From: an uncultured Oscillospiraceae bacterium | GTDB taxonomy: Bacteria; Bacillota; Clostridia; Oscillospirales; Oscillospiraceae | Assembly: GCA_905233785.1 (NCBI GenBank) | Contig: CAJOCV010000044.1 | Coordinates: 4,077 to 25,090, forward strand | Length of the DNA: 21,014 bases | Direction of reading: 5' to 3' | Part shown: in pieces, positions 1 to 7,140 of the stretch | Layout of the letters: each line of letters opens with the position of its first letter | How positions within the stretch are numbered: position 1 is the stretch's first letter | Notes under the pieces: generated by a model | What the model was told of the DNA's origin: nothing | Database searches by the model: none | Seen by the model: only the letters and a program-made list of their open reading frames with translations | Made by a program: the position numbers and the translations under genes

Positions 1-231
1 CTCATAGCTCATGCCGATGCGCGCCTCGAAGCGCTTCTCGCCGTCCACATAGAAGGTGGGCACGGCGTAGTAATCAAAGCGGTCGGCAAATTCCGGTTCC
101 CGCGTCTCCTCGACCTGCTGGATGGCAAGCGCTTTGTAGGCGGGGTTGGCCGCATACAGCTCGTCGATGGCGCGAAACGCCCGCGCGCAGTAGCCGCAGT
201 CGTCCCGGTGGAACATCAGAATGGATTTCAT
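1..231 (-). CDS. Thioredoxin/glutaredoxin-like protein, C-terminus cut by window edge
   Basis: The first 77 residues are visible and the frame is still open at base 1. Near the N-terminus is a CGYC redox motif (residues 12-15, after MKSILMFHRDD), and around residue 60 there is a VPTFYVDG segment, which fits the cis-proline loop of the thioredoxin fold. These two sites together indicate a small cytosolic thiol-disulfide protein; no signal peptide is seen. ATG at 231 is preceded by AGGAAG on the minus strand. It lies 16 bases downstream of the C-S lyase gene and probably shares its transcript, which would place a thiol redox protein beside a sulfur-amino-acid enzyme. The exact substrate cannot be told. 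Confidence 0.8.
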   Translation of the reverse strand, partial: MKSILMFHRDDCGYCARAFRAIDELYAANPAYKALAIQQVEETREPEFADRFDYYAVPTFYVDGEKRFEARIGMSYE

Positions 232-247
232 AGAAGCACTTCCTTTT

Positions 248-1438
248 CTATTTCTTGTAAGCTCGTATCGCGTCGCGCATACGCGCCAGACCCTCCCGCA
301 GTCTCGCTCGCGGCAGGGCGAGATTCAAGCGCACAAAGCCCTCCGCGTTGTCCACAAAGTTGCGGTTGCCGCCCTCGACGATTACATGGGCGCGTTCGGC
401 AAAGAAGGCGTCCAGATCCTCCACGCCGGGCAGACACCTGCGCAGATCGACCCAGGCAAGATAGGTGGCCTCCGGCACGGTATAGACCGCCTCCGGCAGC
501 TCCGCTTTCAAAAAGGCGTCCAGCAGGGCGAAATTTCCGTCCAGATACGCCTTTAACTGCTGCAGCCATTCGCCGCCCTGCTCGTAGGCCGCCTGGTGCG
601 CGGCCATGGACAGGGGATTGAGCATCCCGCAGGCCTTGGCGTGCGCGCGGAAGCGCTCGCGCTCCTCCTCGTCCCGGATGATGACCGCCGACATCAGAAG
701 CCCCGCGAGGTTGAAGGTCTTGCTCGCGGACATGCAGGTGGCAAGCTTCGGGTAGTCGGGCAAAATCTTTGCCATCGGCGTGTGGCGCAGACCGGAGCGC
801 AGCAGGTCGCAATGGATCTCGTCCGAGACGATGAAGAGATCGCTTTCCGCGGCGATGCGCCCGATCTCGCGCAGCTCCTCCTCCGTCCAGACGCGGCCGG
901 TGGGGTTGTGGGGGTTACACAAAAGCAGCAGCTTCGTCCCGGGGTCCTGCGCCTTGCGCTCAAAATCTTCAAAGTCGATCGCAAAGCGCCCGTCCTCGCC
1001 CCGGCGCAGGGGAGAGCGCAGCAGCTCCACGCCATGGCGTGTGCAGGCGCGCAGGAACTGGCTATAAGCGGGCGTCATCGTGAGCACCTTTTCACCCTCG
1101 CCCACCAGATCCTCCACAAACTGCGCGAGTGCGTAGACCACGCCCGGTGTGGTGAGCAGCTCCTCCGATGCAAAGTCCCAGCCGTACATCGTGCGGCACC
1201 AGCCCTGCAGCGCGCGGACGTAGCCGCCGTCGTACATGCCGGTGTAACCCAGAATGCGGCGCTCAAGCCGCGCGGAGACGGCGCTGAGGATTTCCGGCGC
1301 GACGGCAAAGTCCATGTCCGCGACCCACATGCGGATAAAATCCGTGTCCGGGGCGGAGCCTTCGGGCTTTGAAAAACCCTCCACATTGGCGGCGTTGGTG
1401 TTCGAGCGGTCGATGATCTCGTCAAAATCGTAGCGCAT
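248..1438 (-). CDS. patB: PatB/MalY-type PLP-dependent C-S lyase (cystathionine beta-lyase family)
   Basis: This is a 396-residue fold-type I aminotransferase-like enzyme. The start MRYDFDEIIDRSNTNAAN and the MWVADMDF segment near residue 38 are typical of the MalY/PatB branch. Cofactor-site residues are visible: NPHNPTGRVW around 175-184, SDEIHCDLL around 205-213, and the PLP-binding lysine K240 in SASKTFNLAG. Family members cleave cystathionine or cysteine conjugates to a thiol (or H2S), pyruvate and ammonia in the cytosol. ATG 1438 follows AGGAGG with good spacing. It is fourth in the operon that starts with the two dehydratase subunits. Some family members act as aminotransferases or regulators, so the substrate is open. 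Confidence 0.88.
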   Translation of the reverse strand: MRYDFDEIIDRSNTNAANVEGFSKPEGSAPDTDFIRMWVADMDFAVAPEILSAVSARLERRILGYTGMYDGGYVRALQGWCRTMYGWDFASEELLTTPGVVYALAQFVEDLVGEGEKVLTMTPAYSQFLRACTRHGVELLRSPLRRGEDGRFAIDFEDFERKAQDPGTKLLLLCNPHNPTGRVWTEEELREIGRIAAESDLFIVSDEIHCDLLRSGLRHTPMAKILPDYPKLATCMSASKTFNLAGLLMSAVIIRDEEERERFRAHAKACGMLNPLSMAAHQAAYEQGGEWLQQLKAYLDGNFALLDAFLKAELPEAVYTVPEATYLAWVDLRRCLPGVEDLDAFFAERAHVIVEGGNRNFVDNAEGFVRLNLALPRARLREGLARMRDAIRAYKK

Positions 1439-1456
1439 GGCGAGTCCTCCTAACGC

Positions 1457-1645
1457 TTATACGATCCTGCGATCCCGGGTCTGGGAATCGTAGTGCCTGT
1501 TCAGAAACGGACGCACGACGTAGTAGATGAGCTTGTTTTCGCCGTTGGTGATATAAAGCGTGAAGGTCGCGGCAAAGAAGATCAGCGCGGCCAGCAGGGT
1601 CTTGCCCAGAAGCTTTACGAGCAGCTTCCATGCTTTCTTTTTCAT
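1457..1645 (-). CDS. Small single-span membrane protein, function unknown
   Basis: A 62-residue protein: a lysine-rich start (MKKKAWKLLVKLLGK), one hydrophobic segment at about residues 16-33 (LLAALIFFAATFTLYI), then a polar tail rich in Arg and Asp. The ribosome site AAGGAGGGG lies 5-6 bases before ATG 1645 and overlaps the stop codon of the upstream dehydratase gene (1658-1660), which suggests coupled translation. The lyase gene begins 18 bases after its stop. A competing frame over the same bases (1422-1631) has no comparable ribosome site. I do not recognise the family; the positive-inside pattern predicts an N-in, C-out topology. Confidence 0.7.
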   Translation of the reverse strand: MKKKAWKLLVKLLGKTLLAALIFFAATFTLYITNGENKLIYYVVRPFLNRHYDSQTRDRRIV

Positions 1646-1657
1646 GTGTTCCCCTCC

Positions 1658-3265
1658 TTAATAGGCGTCGGAGTCGTCAAACTCCACCAGCGTGGGGTCA
1701 AGCGGCTTCTCGCCCAGCACCACGTCCATATACTTGTTGACGCAGTTTCTCATGTCCTGACGGGAGACGGTGCGGCTGTCCTCCAGGTCATGCTCCACAA
1801 AGATGAAGTGGAAGCCCAGATCGCGCGCCTGCTCCTCCATCAGCGCGTGCACGCCCAGCATGCCCTTGCAGGCGATGTTGTCGTTCATGAGCACCATGTC
1901 GCAGTTAAACTCCTTCGCCCACTGCCAGACGGCGTTCACATTCTCCCAGCCGCCCACGGCGTGGTGGCGCATGCAGGCCTTCTCGGTGAAGCGGGTCAGA
2001 TCGTCCAGCGCCTTTTCGGGGTCTTCGGTGTCGATCATGTTGAAGCCCATCGTGGAGTCCATGTTCAGCACGATGTTGATGCCCCAGCAGTTGGCGCACC
2101 AGGTCGGGAAGTCCGTATAGTACACGGCGGAGGGCCCCCACAGGAAGGCGCGGTGCCGGCAGGTGCCGCGGAAGGGATCGTAGCGCTGCTCATAGGCCTT
2201 GCGCATGAGCTTGATGACCTTGCGATCGACCTTGTTGAAGTAGGGATCCTGCCCGTTCACGCTCTGCCAGGAGTAGAGGCGGTAGAGCGTCTCGGCGATG
2301 CCGGTGAGGGCGGAGTAGGGAGTCTTGAAGAAGTCCCACTTCTCAAGCTCGATGGTGTTCTGCTCGTTGATGAGCTTTGCGTACTTGAAAAACTCGTCCC
2401 AATCCCACTTCACGCCGTAATGCTCCTCCACAAAGTGGATGGCGTCGAGGATGGTCTGGCGGGAGTAGGGCAGCGCCTCGGGATTGTTGTGCTGCATGGC
2501 GAGGGTCACGGGGAAGTCGGGCTTGCCGATGCGGCGGCGCTGGAACATGGAGGTCGCCTCGGACGCGTTGCAGGGCATATTGGTCGAGAGCATGACCTTG
2601 CCGACGAGCGGGAACGCGTCGTCGATGGCGACGCCGGTCTCCGCCGCGCAGCGGGAGCAGACGTCCGCCGGCAGACCGAAGGACTCCGCCACGTCGATGT
2701 AATAGGGCTCGATGTGCTGATCCACGTCGCAGATGATAAACTCCGGCAGCGTCTGCAGCGGGAAGGGGTGCAGCCCCTTGAAGCCCTTTAAGAAGAGCGG
2801 GGTGATCGTCTCATCGTGGGGGACGATGTTCTCCGTCTCCGGCCCGCCGCCGAGGCGCGCGTCGTTTGCGAGCACGAAGGCGATGCGCTCGGTGAGGGAC
2901 TTGACGATCGCGTGCATATTCATGTGCGCGATCTTGAGCTGCGGGCCGCGATAGCCCTCAAACAGCCGGTCGATGAACAGGAAGGTGCCGAGGAAGGAGC
3001 CCATCCAGCGGTATTCCCACATGCCCTTGAGTACCGGCAGGGGAGCCGAGGCCACCATCAGCCCCATGGAAAGCAGATTGTTCAGCCACGCCGTGTAGTC
3101 CACCATCGTGTCCTTCACGCCGCGCCACTCGCGCCATTTGGCGACGCCCGTCTTGTCGTAGTAGCGGCTTCTCAGACCGCCCTTGCCGTTTTGCGCCTGC
3201 CACAGCGGATCGAAGCGCTCGAGCGCCTTGTCCACGGGGGCGATCATTTTGTCAATGAATTTCAT
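1658..3265 (-). CDS. 2-hydroxyacyl-CoA dehydratase family protein, larger subunit (HgdB/BcrC-like)
   Basis: About 535 residues, resembling the BcrC/BadD/HgdB family, which carries a cysteine-ligated Fe-S cluster and removes water from 2-hydroxyacyl-CoAs (or reduces aryl-CoAs) by a ketyl-radical route. Family-like features are the CSRCAAETG segment, MPCNASEATSM, CANCWGINIVLNMDS, NDNIACKGM and the C-terminal EHDLEDSRTVSRQDMRN. It is longer than the usual 370-430 residues because of an N-terminal extension. The upstream gene ends in ATGA at 3268-3271. ATG 3271 is only about 3 bases from GGGAGG, while ATG 3265 is about 9 bases away, so 3265 is preferred. It presumably pairs with the 3268-4455 product. 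The acyl-CoA substrate is unknown. Confidence 0.82.
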   Translation of the reverse strand: MKFIDKMIAPVDKALERFDPLWQAQNGKGGLRSRYYDKTGVAKWREWRGVKDTMVDYTAWLNNLLSMGLMVASAPLPVLKGMWEYRWMGSFLGTFLFIDRLFEGYRGPQLKIAHMNMHAIVKSLTERIAFVLANDARLGGGPETENIVPHDETITPLFLKGFKGLHPFPLQTLPEFIICDVDQHIEPYYIDVAESFGLPADVCSRCAAETGVAIDDAFPLVGKVMLSTNMPCNASEATSMFQRRRIGKPDFPVTLAMQHNNPEALPYSRQTILDAIHFVEEHYGVKWDWDEFFKYAKLINEQNTIELEKWDFFKTPYSALTGIAETLYRLYSWQSVNGQDPYFNKVDRKVIKLMRKAYEQRYDPFRGTCRHRAFLWGPSAVYYTDFPTWCANCWGINIVLNMDSTMGFNMIDTEDPEKALDDLTRFTEKACMRHHAVGGWENVNAVWQWAKEFNCDMVLMNDNIACKGMLGVHALMEEQARDLGFHFIFVEHDLEDSRTVSRQDMRNCVNKYMDVVLGEKPLDPTLVEFDDSDAY

Positions 3266-3267
3266 GC

Positions 3268-4455
3268 TCATTTCCCTCCCTGAAGCTGCTTGATCTCCAG
3301 CGACTCGATGAAGGCCTGGAAGCGGGTGCGAAGCTGACCCACCGCGCCGAGGGCGTACTCCTTCTCAATGGTGCAGGTGGGGATGTGCAGGTCGTTGATG
3401 AAGATGCTGGACTTCAAGACCTTCTCATAGCTCCAGAACTCGCAGAACTTCATGTTTTCGTAAATGATGCCGTCGGCGGCAAAGTCCCTGACCAGGCGCT
3501 GCACCTCGCTCGTGCGCTGGTCGATCTTCCTGCCGTCCATGAAGCGGGCGCACTGGTTCCAGTGCAGGTAGTGGCGGCACACCGCGTCAAAAGCGCTCTC
3601 GCTGCCGTAGATTTCGATCTCCTCCCGCCCGGGGAAGGAGCCGAAGCAGTAGCGGTCGGCCACGACCATCGCGCCGCAGCTCTCGATGAGCCTGGTAAAA
3701 TCGGGATCGTCGATCTCGCTGCCCGCCAGAACGACGCGGGCGCGGAAGGGGAATTTCGGCTCGGGCTCGCGCGTCTTGAGCTCCTCCAGCGTCTCCTCCA
3801 GATAGGGGAGGATGAGATCGTGGGGACATACCTGGCTTACCAGCATGATGACGTGGAACTCATAGCCCGTGATGGGCGGGTTCGGAAGCTTGCGAAAATC
3901 GCCGATCGCGGTGATGACGCGGCAGAGGCGGTTGTGCTGCTCCACGGCCTTGCGGATGGCCTCGTCAGAGATGTCCACCCCCAGCCTGTCGCGCAAGGGC
4001 TCTAAGAGCTTCACGCGAAGCTGCACCTTGTAGTAGTCGAGGTTGGTCGTATCCCCCTTCATGGGCGGGTCGATCTGCGTGACGAAAAAGCGGGGATTCT
4101 GGATGGGGTTGATGAGGAAGAAATGCTGCTCCATGCGGTCCATGGTGGCGCAGCTCTCGGCGCCGAAGAGAGCGTCCAAGTAGTTGAAGCCGCCCTCGAT
4201 GGCGCGCTCGAGGATCGAGCGGGCGTAAGGACAGGTGCGGTTGGTCATGTAATAGCCCGCAATGTCCGTAGAGGTGCAGCGGGGCGCGCGCAGACGACTC
4301 GAGAAGCAGCCGGGGAGGTTTAAGAGCACCTCGGGCACATAGTAGCAGTTGTAGCCCAGCGCATAGCGCCCCTCCGCCTTGGCCTTGTCCACAAGCTCGT
4401 TCTGGGCGTCCTGCAGCAGGTTTTCAAAGTAGATCAGATGCTTCAAATCTTTCAA
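3268..4455 (-). CDS. 2-hydroxyacyl-CoA dehydratase family protein, smaller subunit (HgdB-like)
   Basis: About 395 residues and the first gene of the operon. The N-terminal region shows the family pattern of cysteines near a proline: YNCYYVPEVLLNLPGCFSS, then CTSTDIAGYYMTNRTCPYAR, then FGAESCATMDR. These are the likely Fe-S cluster ligands. The start is TTG 4455, because AGAGGTG lies about 6 bases upstream on the minus strand; the in-frame ATG at 4476 and the far one at 4530 have no ribosome site, and the latter overlaps the -35 box. Its stop overlaps the next start (ATGA), as expected for two subunits of one enzyme. No gene for the ATP-dependent activator (HgdC type) is present in the window. 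Confidence 0.82.
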   Translation of the reverse strand: MKDLKHLIYFENLLQDAQNELVDKAKAEGRYALGYNCYYVPEVLLNLPGCFSSRLRAPRCTSTDIAGYYMTNRTCPYARSILERAIEGGFNYLDALFGAESCATMDRMEQHFFLINPIQNPRFFVTQIDPPMKGDTTNLDYYKVQLRVKLLEPLRDRLGVDISDEAIRKAVEQHNRLCRVITAIGDFRKLPNPPITGYEFHVIMLVSQVCPHDLILPYLEETLEELKTREPEPKFPFRARVVLAGSEIDDPDFTRLIESCGAMVVADRYCFGSFPGREEIEIYGSESAFDAVCRHYLHWNQCARFMDGRKIDQRTSEVQRLVRDFAADGIIYENMKFCEFWSYEKVLKSSIFINDLHIPTCTIEKEYALGAVGQLRTRFQAFIESLEIKQLQGGK

Positions 4456-4501
4456 GCAAAACACCTCTTTTGTCATTTGGTTTGGAATAGTACATATTGT
4501 A

Positions 4502-4530
4502 ACTTTAACACAAGGCTTGTGTCGCGTCAA
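4502..4530 (-). promoter_or_regulatory. Promoter of the dehydratase operon
   Basis: On the minus strand TTGACG (4530-4525) is followed after 17 bases by TAAAGT (4507-4502). The start codon at 4455 would then have a leader of roughly 40 bases. The -10 box is a moderate match (4 of 6), so activation or repression is plausible. Confidence 0.5.
4508..4522. promoter_or_regulatory. Perfect palindrome in the promoter spacer, candidate operator
   Basis: ACACAAG-G-CTTGTGT is a perfect 7-base inverted repeat about one central base. It exactly occupies the end of the 17-base spacer between the -35 and -10 boxes, the place where repressors, or MerR-type activators, bind. No regulator gene for it is visible nearby. 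Confidence 0.4.
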
Positions 4531-4662
4531 GGATCGTGCTTGTGCATATTCCCCGGGAAACAGAATTTTACAACATTATTTACAAATGAGCTCTTGCGCC
4601 GGGGAGAGAAAAATGGTAAGCTATGTTCAACAAAGCAAATATACTGAAGGAGGTTGATCCAA

Positions 4663-5076
4663 ATGGTCAACATCATCATGGGGCTGAAAGGCTCCGGCAA
4701 GACGAAGAAGCTGGTCGAGCTTGTTCGCGAGGCTGTGAACGAAGGCACCGGCGACGTGGTTGTCATCGAAAAAGAGCGCAAGCTGACCTTCGACATCCCC
4801 TACCAGGCTCGTCTGATTGACGCGGGCAATTATGACATCGGAAGCTACGAATTTTTGAAGGGTCTTATCTGCGGCGTGCACGCCGGCAACTATGACATCA
4901 CGCATTTCTTCATTGATAACTTCTATAAGCTTGTGGGCGACAAGAGCGTCGAGGCGCTGGAGAAGTTTTTGGGCTGGCTGAACAAATTCTCCGAGCAGGA
5001 GCATATCAGCTTTATTGTCTCTATCTCCGCCGACCCCGCCACGGTCAGCGACGAAGTTCGGAAATATATGCTGTAA
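4663..5076 (+). CDS. Small P-loop ATP-binding protein, function unknown
   Basis: A 137-residue protein starting MVNIIMGLKGSGKTKKL, a clear Walker A motif (GLKGSGKT, residues 7-14). A hydrophobic stretch ending in acid, THFFIDNFYKL near residue 86, is a plausible Walker B, and the FIVSISADP segment near the C-terminus resembles the last strand of a P-loop core. ATG 4663 lies 9 bases after a perfect AAGGAGG; the in-frame TTG at 4654 abuts that site and is rejected. The gene diverges from the dehydratase operon and ends at a strong bidirectional terminator. It resembles small conserved clostridial ATP-binding proteins of unknown role. It is not the dehydratase activator, which has a different fold with Fe-S cysteines. 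Confidence 0.75.
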   Translation: MVNIIMGLKGSGKTKKLVELVREAVNEGTGDVVVIEKERKLTFDIPYQARLIDAGNYDIGSYEFLKGLICGVHAGNYDITHFFIDNFYKLVGDKSVEALEKFLGWLNKFSEQEHISFIVSISADPATVSDEVRKYML

Positions 5077-5084
5077 AAATTCAG

Positions 5085-5119
5085 GGGGCTGTGAAAAAAC
5101 TTCGTTTTTTCACAGCCCC
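5085..5119. terminator. Bidirectional terminator, 16-bp stem
   Basis: GGGGCTGTGAAAAAAC, a 3-base loop TTC, and the perfect complementary arm ending in CACAGCCCC. The A and T tracts inside the stem allow it to act both ways between the convergent genes at 4663-5076 and 5307-7070. A near-copy lies at 15252-15290. Confidence 0.8.
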
Positions 5120-5121
5120 GG

Positions 5122-5150
5122 TTTTACGTCGTGCGTCTTGAGCTTTGAGA
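5122..5150 (+). repeat. 29-base interspersed repeat, copy 1
   Basis: TTTTACGTCGTG followed by CGTCTTGAGCTTTGAGA. It matches 25 of 29 bases with the minus-strand sequence at 7993-8021, which abuts the glpK stop codon. Both copies are intergenic. Confidence 0.45.
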
Positions 5151-5164
5151 TCCTCTCGTAAACA

Positions 5165-5203
5165 AATACCCCGTCGGTGCACACTCTGCAACGACGGGGT
5201 ATT
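5165..5203 (-). terminator. Hairpin downstream of the glycosyltransferase gene, probable terminator
   Basis: A 12-bp stem, AATACCCCGTCG with CGACGGGGTATT, continues inward after one mismatch through TGCA/TGCA to a 5-base loop. On the minus strand it is followed by TGTTTAC, a weak T tract. It lies about 100 bases after the glycosyltransferase stop. The bases between (5204-5306) hold nothing else I recognise. Confidence 0.5.
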
Positions 5204-5306
5204 CGCTGAGGAAGCGCTGATTCAATTTGCGGCAGGGCGCATATTTTCCGGGAGACGCCGCGGACGATTTGGTCAGCGTTTCTAAACACGGACCGGCAAC
5301 GATCGC

Positions 5307-7070
5307 CTACAGCGGCCAGGTCGGGAGCCAGCGCAGCAGCCATTCCGCGCGCTGCGGCTGGATGGGGTGTGCGGAGAGCTCCGGATAGAACACGACGAAC
5401 AGCAGCGCGCAGGCGAAGCTGAAGCCCCCGGCGTAGAACATCCAGCGCCTCCGGCCATCCCGCATCAGCGCAAAGACATAGCCGAGGGAGAGCACCAAGA
5501 AAACCGTGCTGGGGAAATAGTGATAGGCGAAGGTGAGCCGGCCAATGAATATCCAGGGCAGCAGCTGTGCCAGAAAGCCGATGAGCAGAAAGCCCGCTCT
5601 GCGATCCCGGCGAAAGAGTGCCATATACAGCAGCACGAACAGCGACAGCAATCCCGCCCAACAGAGCAGGGGATTGACGAAGGCGGAGATGCGGATGCGC
5701 TCTCCGCTTGCCCCGCTCTGCATATAGTAGAGGATCGGGCGGATGTCCAGCAGCCACTGATACCATTTGGAGGCGTAAGGATGAGTCGCCACCAGACCGG
5801 AATGATAGGAGAACATATAGGTCTGGTTCTCCCATACGATGTCCCAATAGTCCCGGGTGAAAACCGCCGCACCCCGGGCTTCCCCGTAGGGGAGATAGGA
5901 CAGATAGTAGATCAGTCCCGGGAGCGCCACAAAAAACAGCATGCAGAACGCCGCGTTCTTCGCAAAGCGGGAGAAAGCAGCCTTCCCCACTTTCGCAAAT
6001 TGCATCCCCCAGTGCACAAGCCACAGCACGCCGAGCCCCGCGCCGGCATAGATGCAGATCCACTTGCTCGCCGCGCCGAGGCCGAACGCGAGCCCCGCGA
6101 GCGCCAGCGCCCAGAGCCTGTCCTCCGAGAGCCAGATGTACATGAAATAGTACATCAGCAGGATAAAAAACACGCCGTAGGTGTCGATGGTGGCGATTCG
6201 CGTCTGAACAAAGTGCATGAAGTCGGAGGCGAACACGACGGTGCCAAACGCCGGAACCGCGCTGCCGCCGAAGAGCTTTTTCAGAAACAGGTACATCACC
6301 GGCAGCATCAGCACGCCGAAGAGCGTGCCCGAAAAGCGCCAGCCAAAGGGCGTCATGCCGAAAAGCCGAATGCCCAGCCCCAGAAGCAGCTTGCCCAGCG
6401 GAGGGTGACTGATCTCATACGGCCAAACGCCATGCAGATGCTCCCAGGCTGTGCGCGCGTGATAAATTTCGTCGAAGTAGCTGGAATTGTCGATGCTGTA
6501 TGCGGCGGGACAGAGCGCCTGCTCGTCACAGAGCGCGGCATCCAGGCTCTCAATCGGAAGGCTCTTTCCGCCGCTGTCACGGAAAACGACCTCGCCCAGC
6601 CATGGCTCGCCGTTCGTGCAGGCAATCTTCACGCTGCACGCCCCCTCTCCTTCAGCAGCGAGGGGGATGCTGTGCCACTTGAGCACCGCCACATGATCCT
6701 GTGTAAAATCCTCCGTGAGCGGCGTGTAGCGCTCGCCGTCCTCGGAAATCTCAATGCGGTAGCCGCCCATGCCGACGCCGGTGTAGAGCATCAGCTCCGC
6801 CGGGTGTTCGGAGAGCGCAAACACCGCCTCATGCCCCGCCATGGGCACAAAACTCTGCGGCGCTGTCGTATCGCCTAAATCGTAAAACGCCGTCAGGGCG
6901 TAGACCCCGGTGATGGCCGCCATCAAAAGCGCGTCAAGCCGCCAATTGTCTTTTTTTGTTCCCGGCGAGGGAAGCGGGCAGTTCCCCAGCGGCGGCAGTC
7001 CCAGATAAAAGGCTACAATCAGCAGTACCGCTGAGATCGGGATAAAATATTGTATGATTGAATCTATCAT
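5307..7070 (-). CDS. GT39/PMT-type membrane glycosyltransferase with inserted beta-rich domain
   Basis: A polytopic membrane protein of about 587 residues. The core matches the dolichyl-phosphate-mannose protein mannosyltransferase family: an acidic pair in SYFDEIYHARTAWE near residue 200, then EISHPPLGKLLLGLG, then many membrane helices, including a YYFMYIWLSEDRLWALALAG region and a C-terminal WIFIGRLTFAYHYFPS segment as in PMT C-terminal domains. It would move a sugar from a polyprenyl-phosphate donor to a protein or glycan outside the membrane. Residues of about 70-195, between the first helices and the DE motif, form a non-membrane insert with patterns such as GYRIEISEDGERY and LGEVVFRD, resembling a discoidin-like beta-sandwich. 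GTG 7082 or ATG 7070 could be the start; neither has a clear ribosome site, and 7070 (MIDSIIQYFIP) is chosen. The acceptor is unknown. Confidence 0.82.
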   Translation of the reverse strand: MIDSIIQYFIPISAVLLIVAFYLGLPPLGNCPLPSPGTKKDNWRLDALLMAAITGVYALTAFYDLGDTTAPQSFVPMAGHEAVFALSEHPAELMLYTGVGMGGYRIEISEDGERYTPLTEDFTQDHVAVLKWHSIPLAAEGEGACSVKIACTNGEPWLGEVVFRDSGGKSLPIESLDAALCDEQALCPAAYSIDNSSYFDEIYHARTAWEHLHGVWPYEISHPPLGKLLLGLGIRLFGMTPFGWRFSGTLFGVLMLPVMYLFLKKLFGGSAVPAFGTVVFASDFMHFVQTRIATIDTYGVFFILLMYYFMYIWLSEDRLWALALAGLAFGLGAASKWICIYAGAGLGVLWLVHWGMQFAKVGKAAFSRFAKNAAFCMLFFVALPGLIYYLSYLPYGEARGAAVFTRDYWDIVWENQTYMFSYHSGLVATHPYASKWYQWLLDIRPILYYMQSGASGERIRISAFVNPLLCWAGLLSLFVLLYMALFRRDRRAGFLLIGFLAQLLPWIFIGRLTFAYHYFPSTVFLVLSLGYVFALMRDGRRRWMFYAGGFSFACALLFVVFYPELSAHPIQPQRAEWLLRWLPTWPL

Positions 7071-7100
7071 GCCATTGTCCACAAGAATAACAAATAAGAT

Positions 7101-7140
7101 CGCCGCGCAGCGGCGCCATCACTATTCATTATTCATTCTT
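7101..7140 (-). repeat. Solo copy of the hairpin plus ACTATTCA-type repeat
   Basis: A 6-bp hairpin CGCCGC-GCA-GCGGCG (7101-7115), preceded by GATC, is followed by ACTATTCATTATTCATTC. This is the same layout as the end of the four-helix-bundle cassette at 10063-10107, with a different stem sequence. It lies just before the HAD gene stop and upstream of the glycosyltransferase start. Confidence 0.5.

Noticed and set aside
1493..2791. Plus-strand 432-codon open frame
   Set aside because: Antisense to the larger dehydratase subunit, which has clear family motifs and a good ribosome site.
4663..5076. Activator ATPase for the dehydratase
   Set aside because: The protein has a classical Walker A motif, whereas HgdC-type activators belong to the ASKHA fold with an Fe-S cluster between subunits.
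5367..6878. Plus-strand 503-codon open frame
   Set aside because: It is antisense to the membrane glycosyltransferase; its product is rich in Arg, Gln, His and Glu with no family pattern, and it comes from GC-rich coding sequence.
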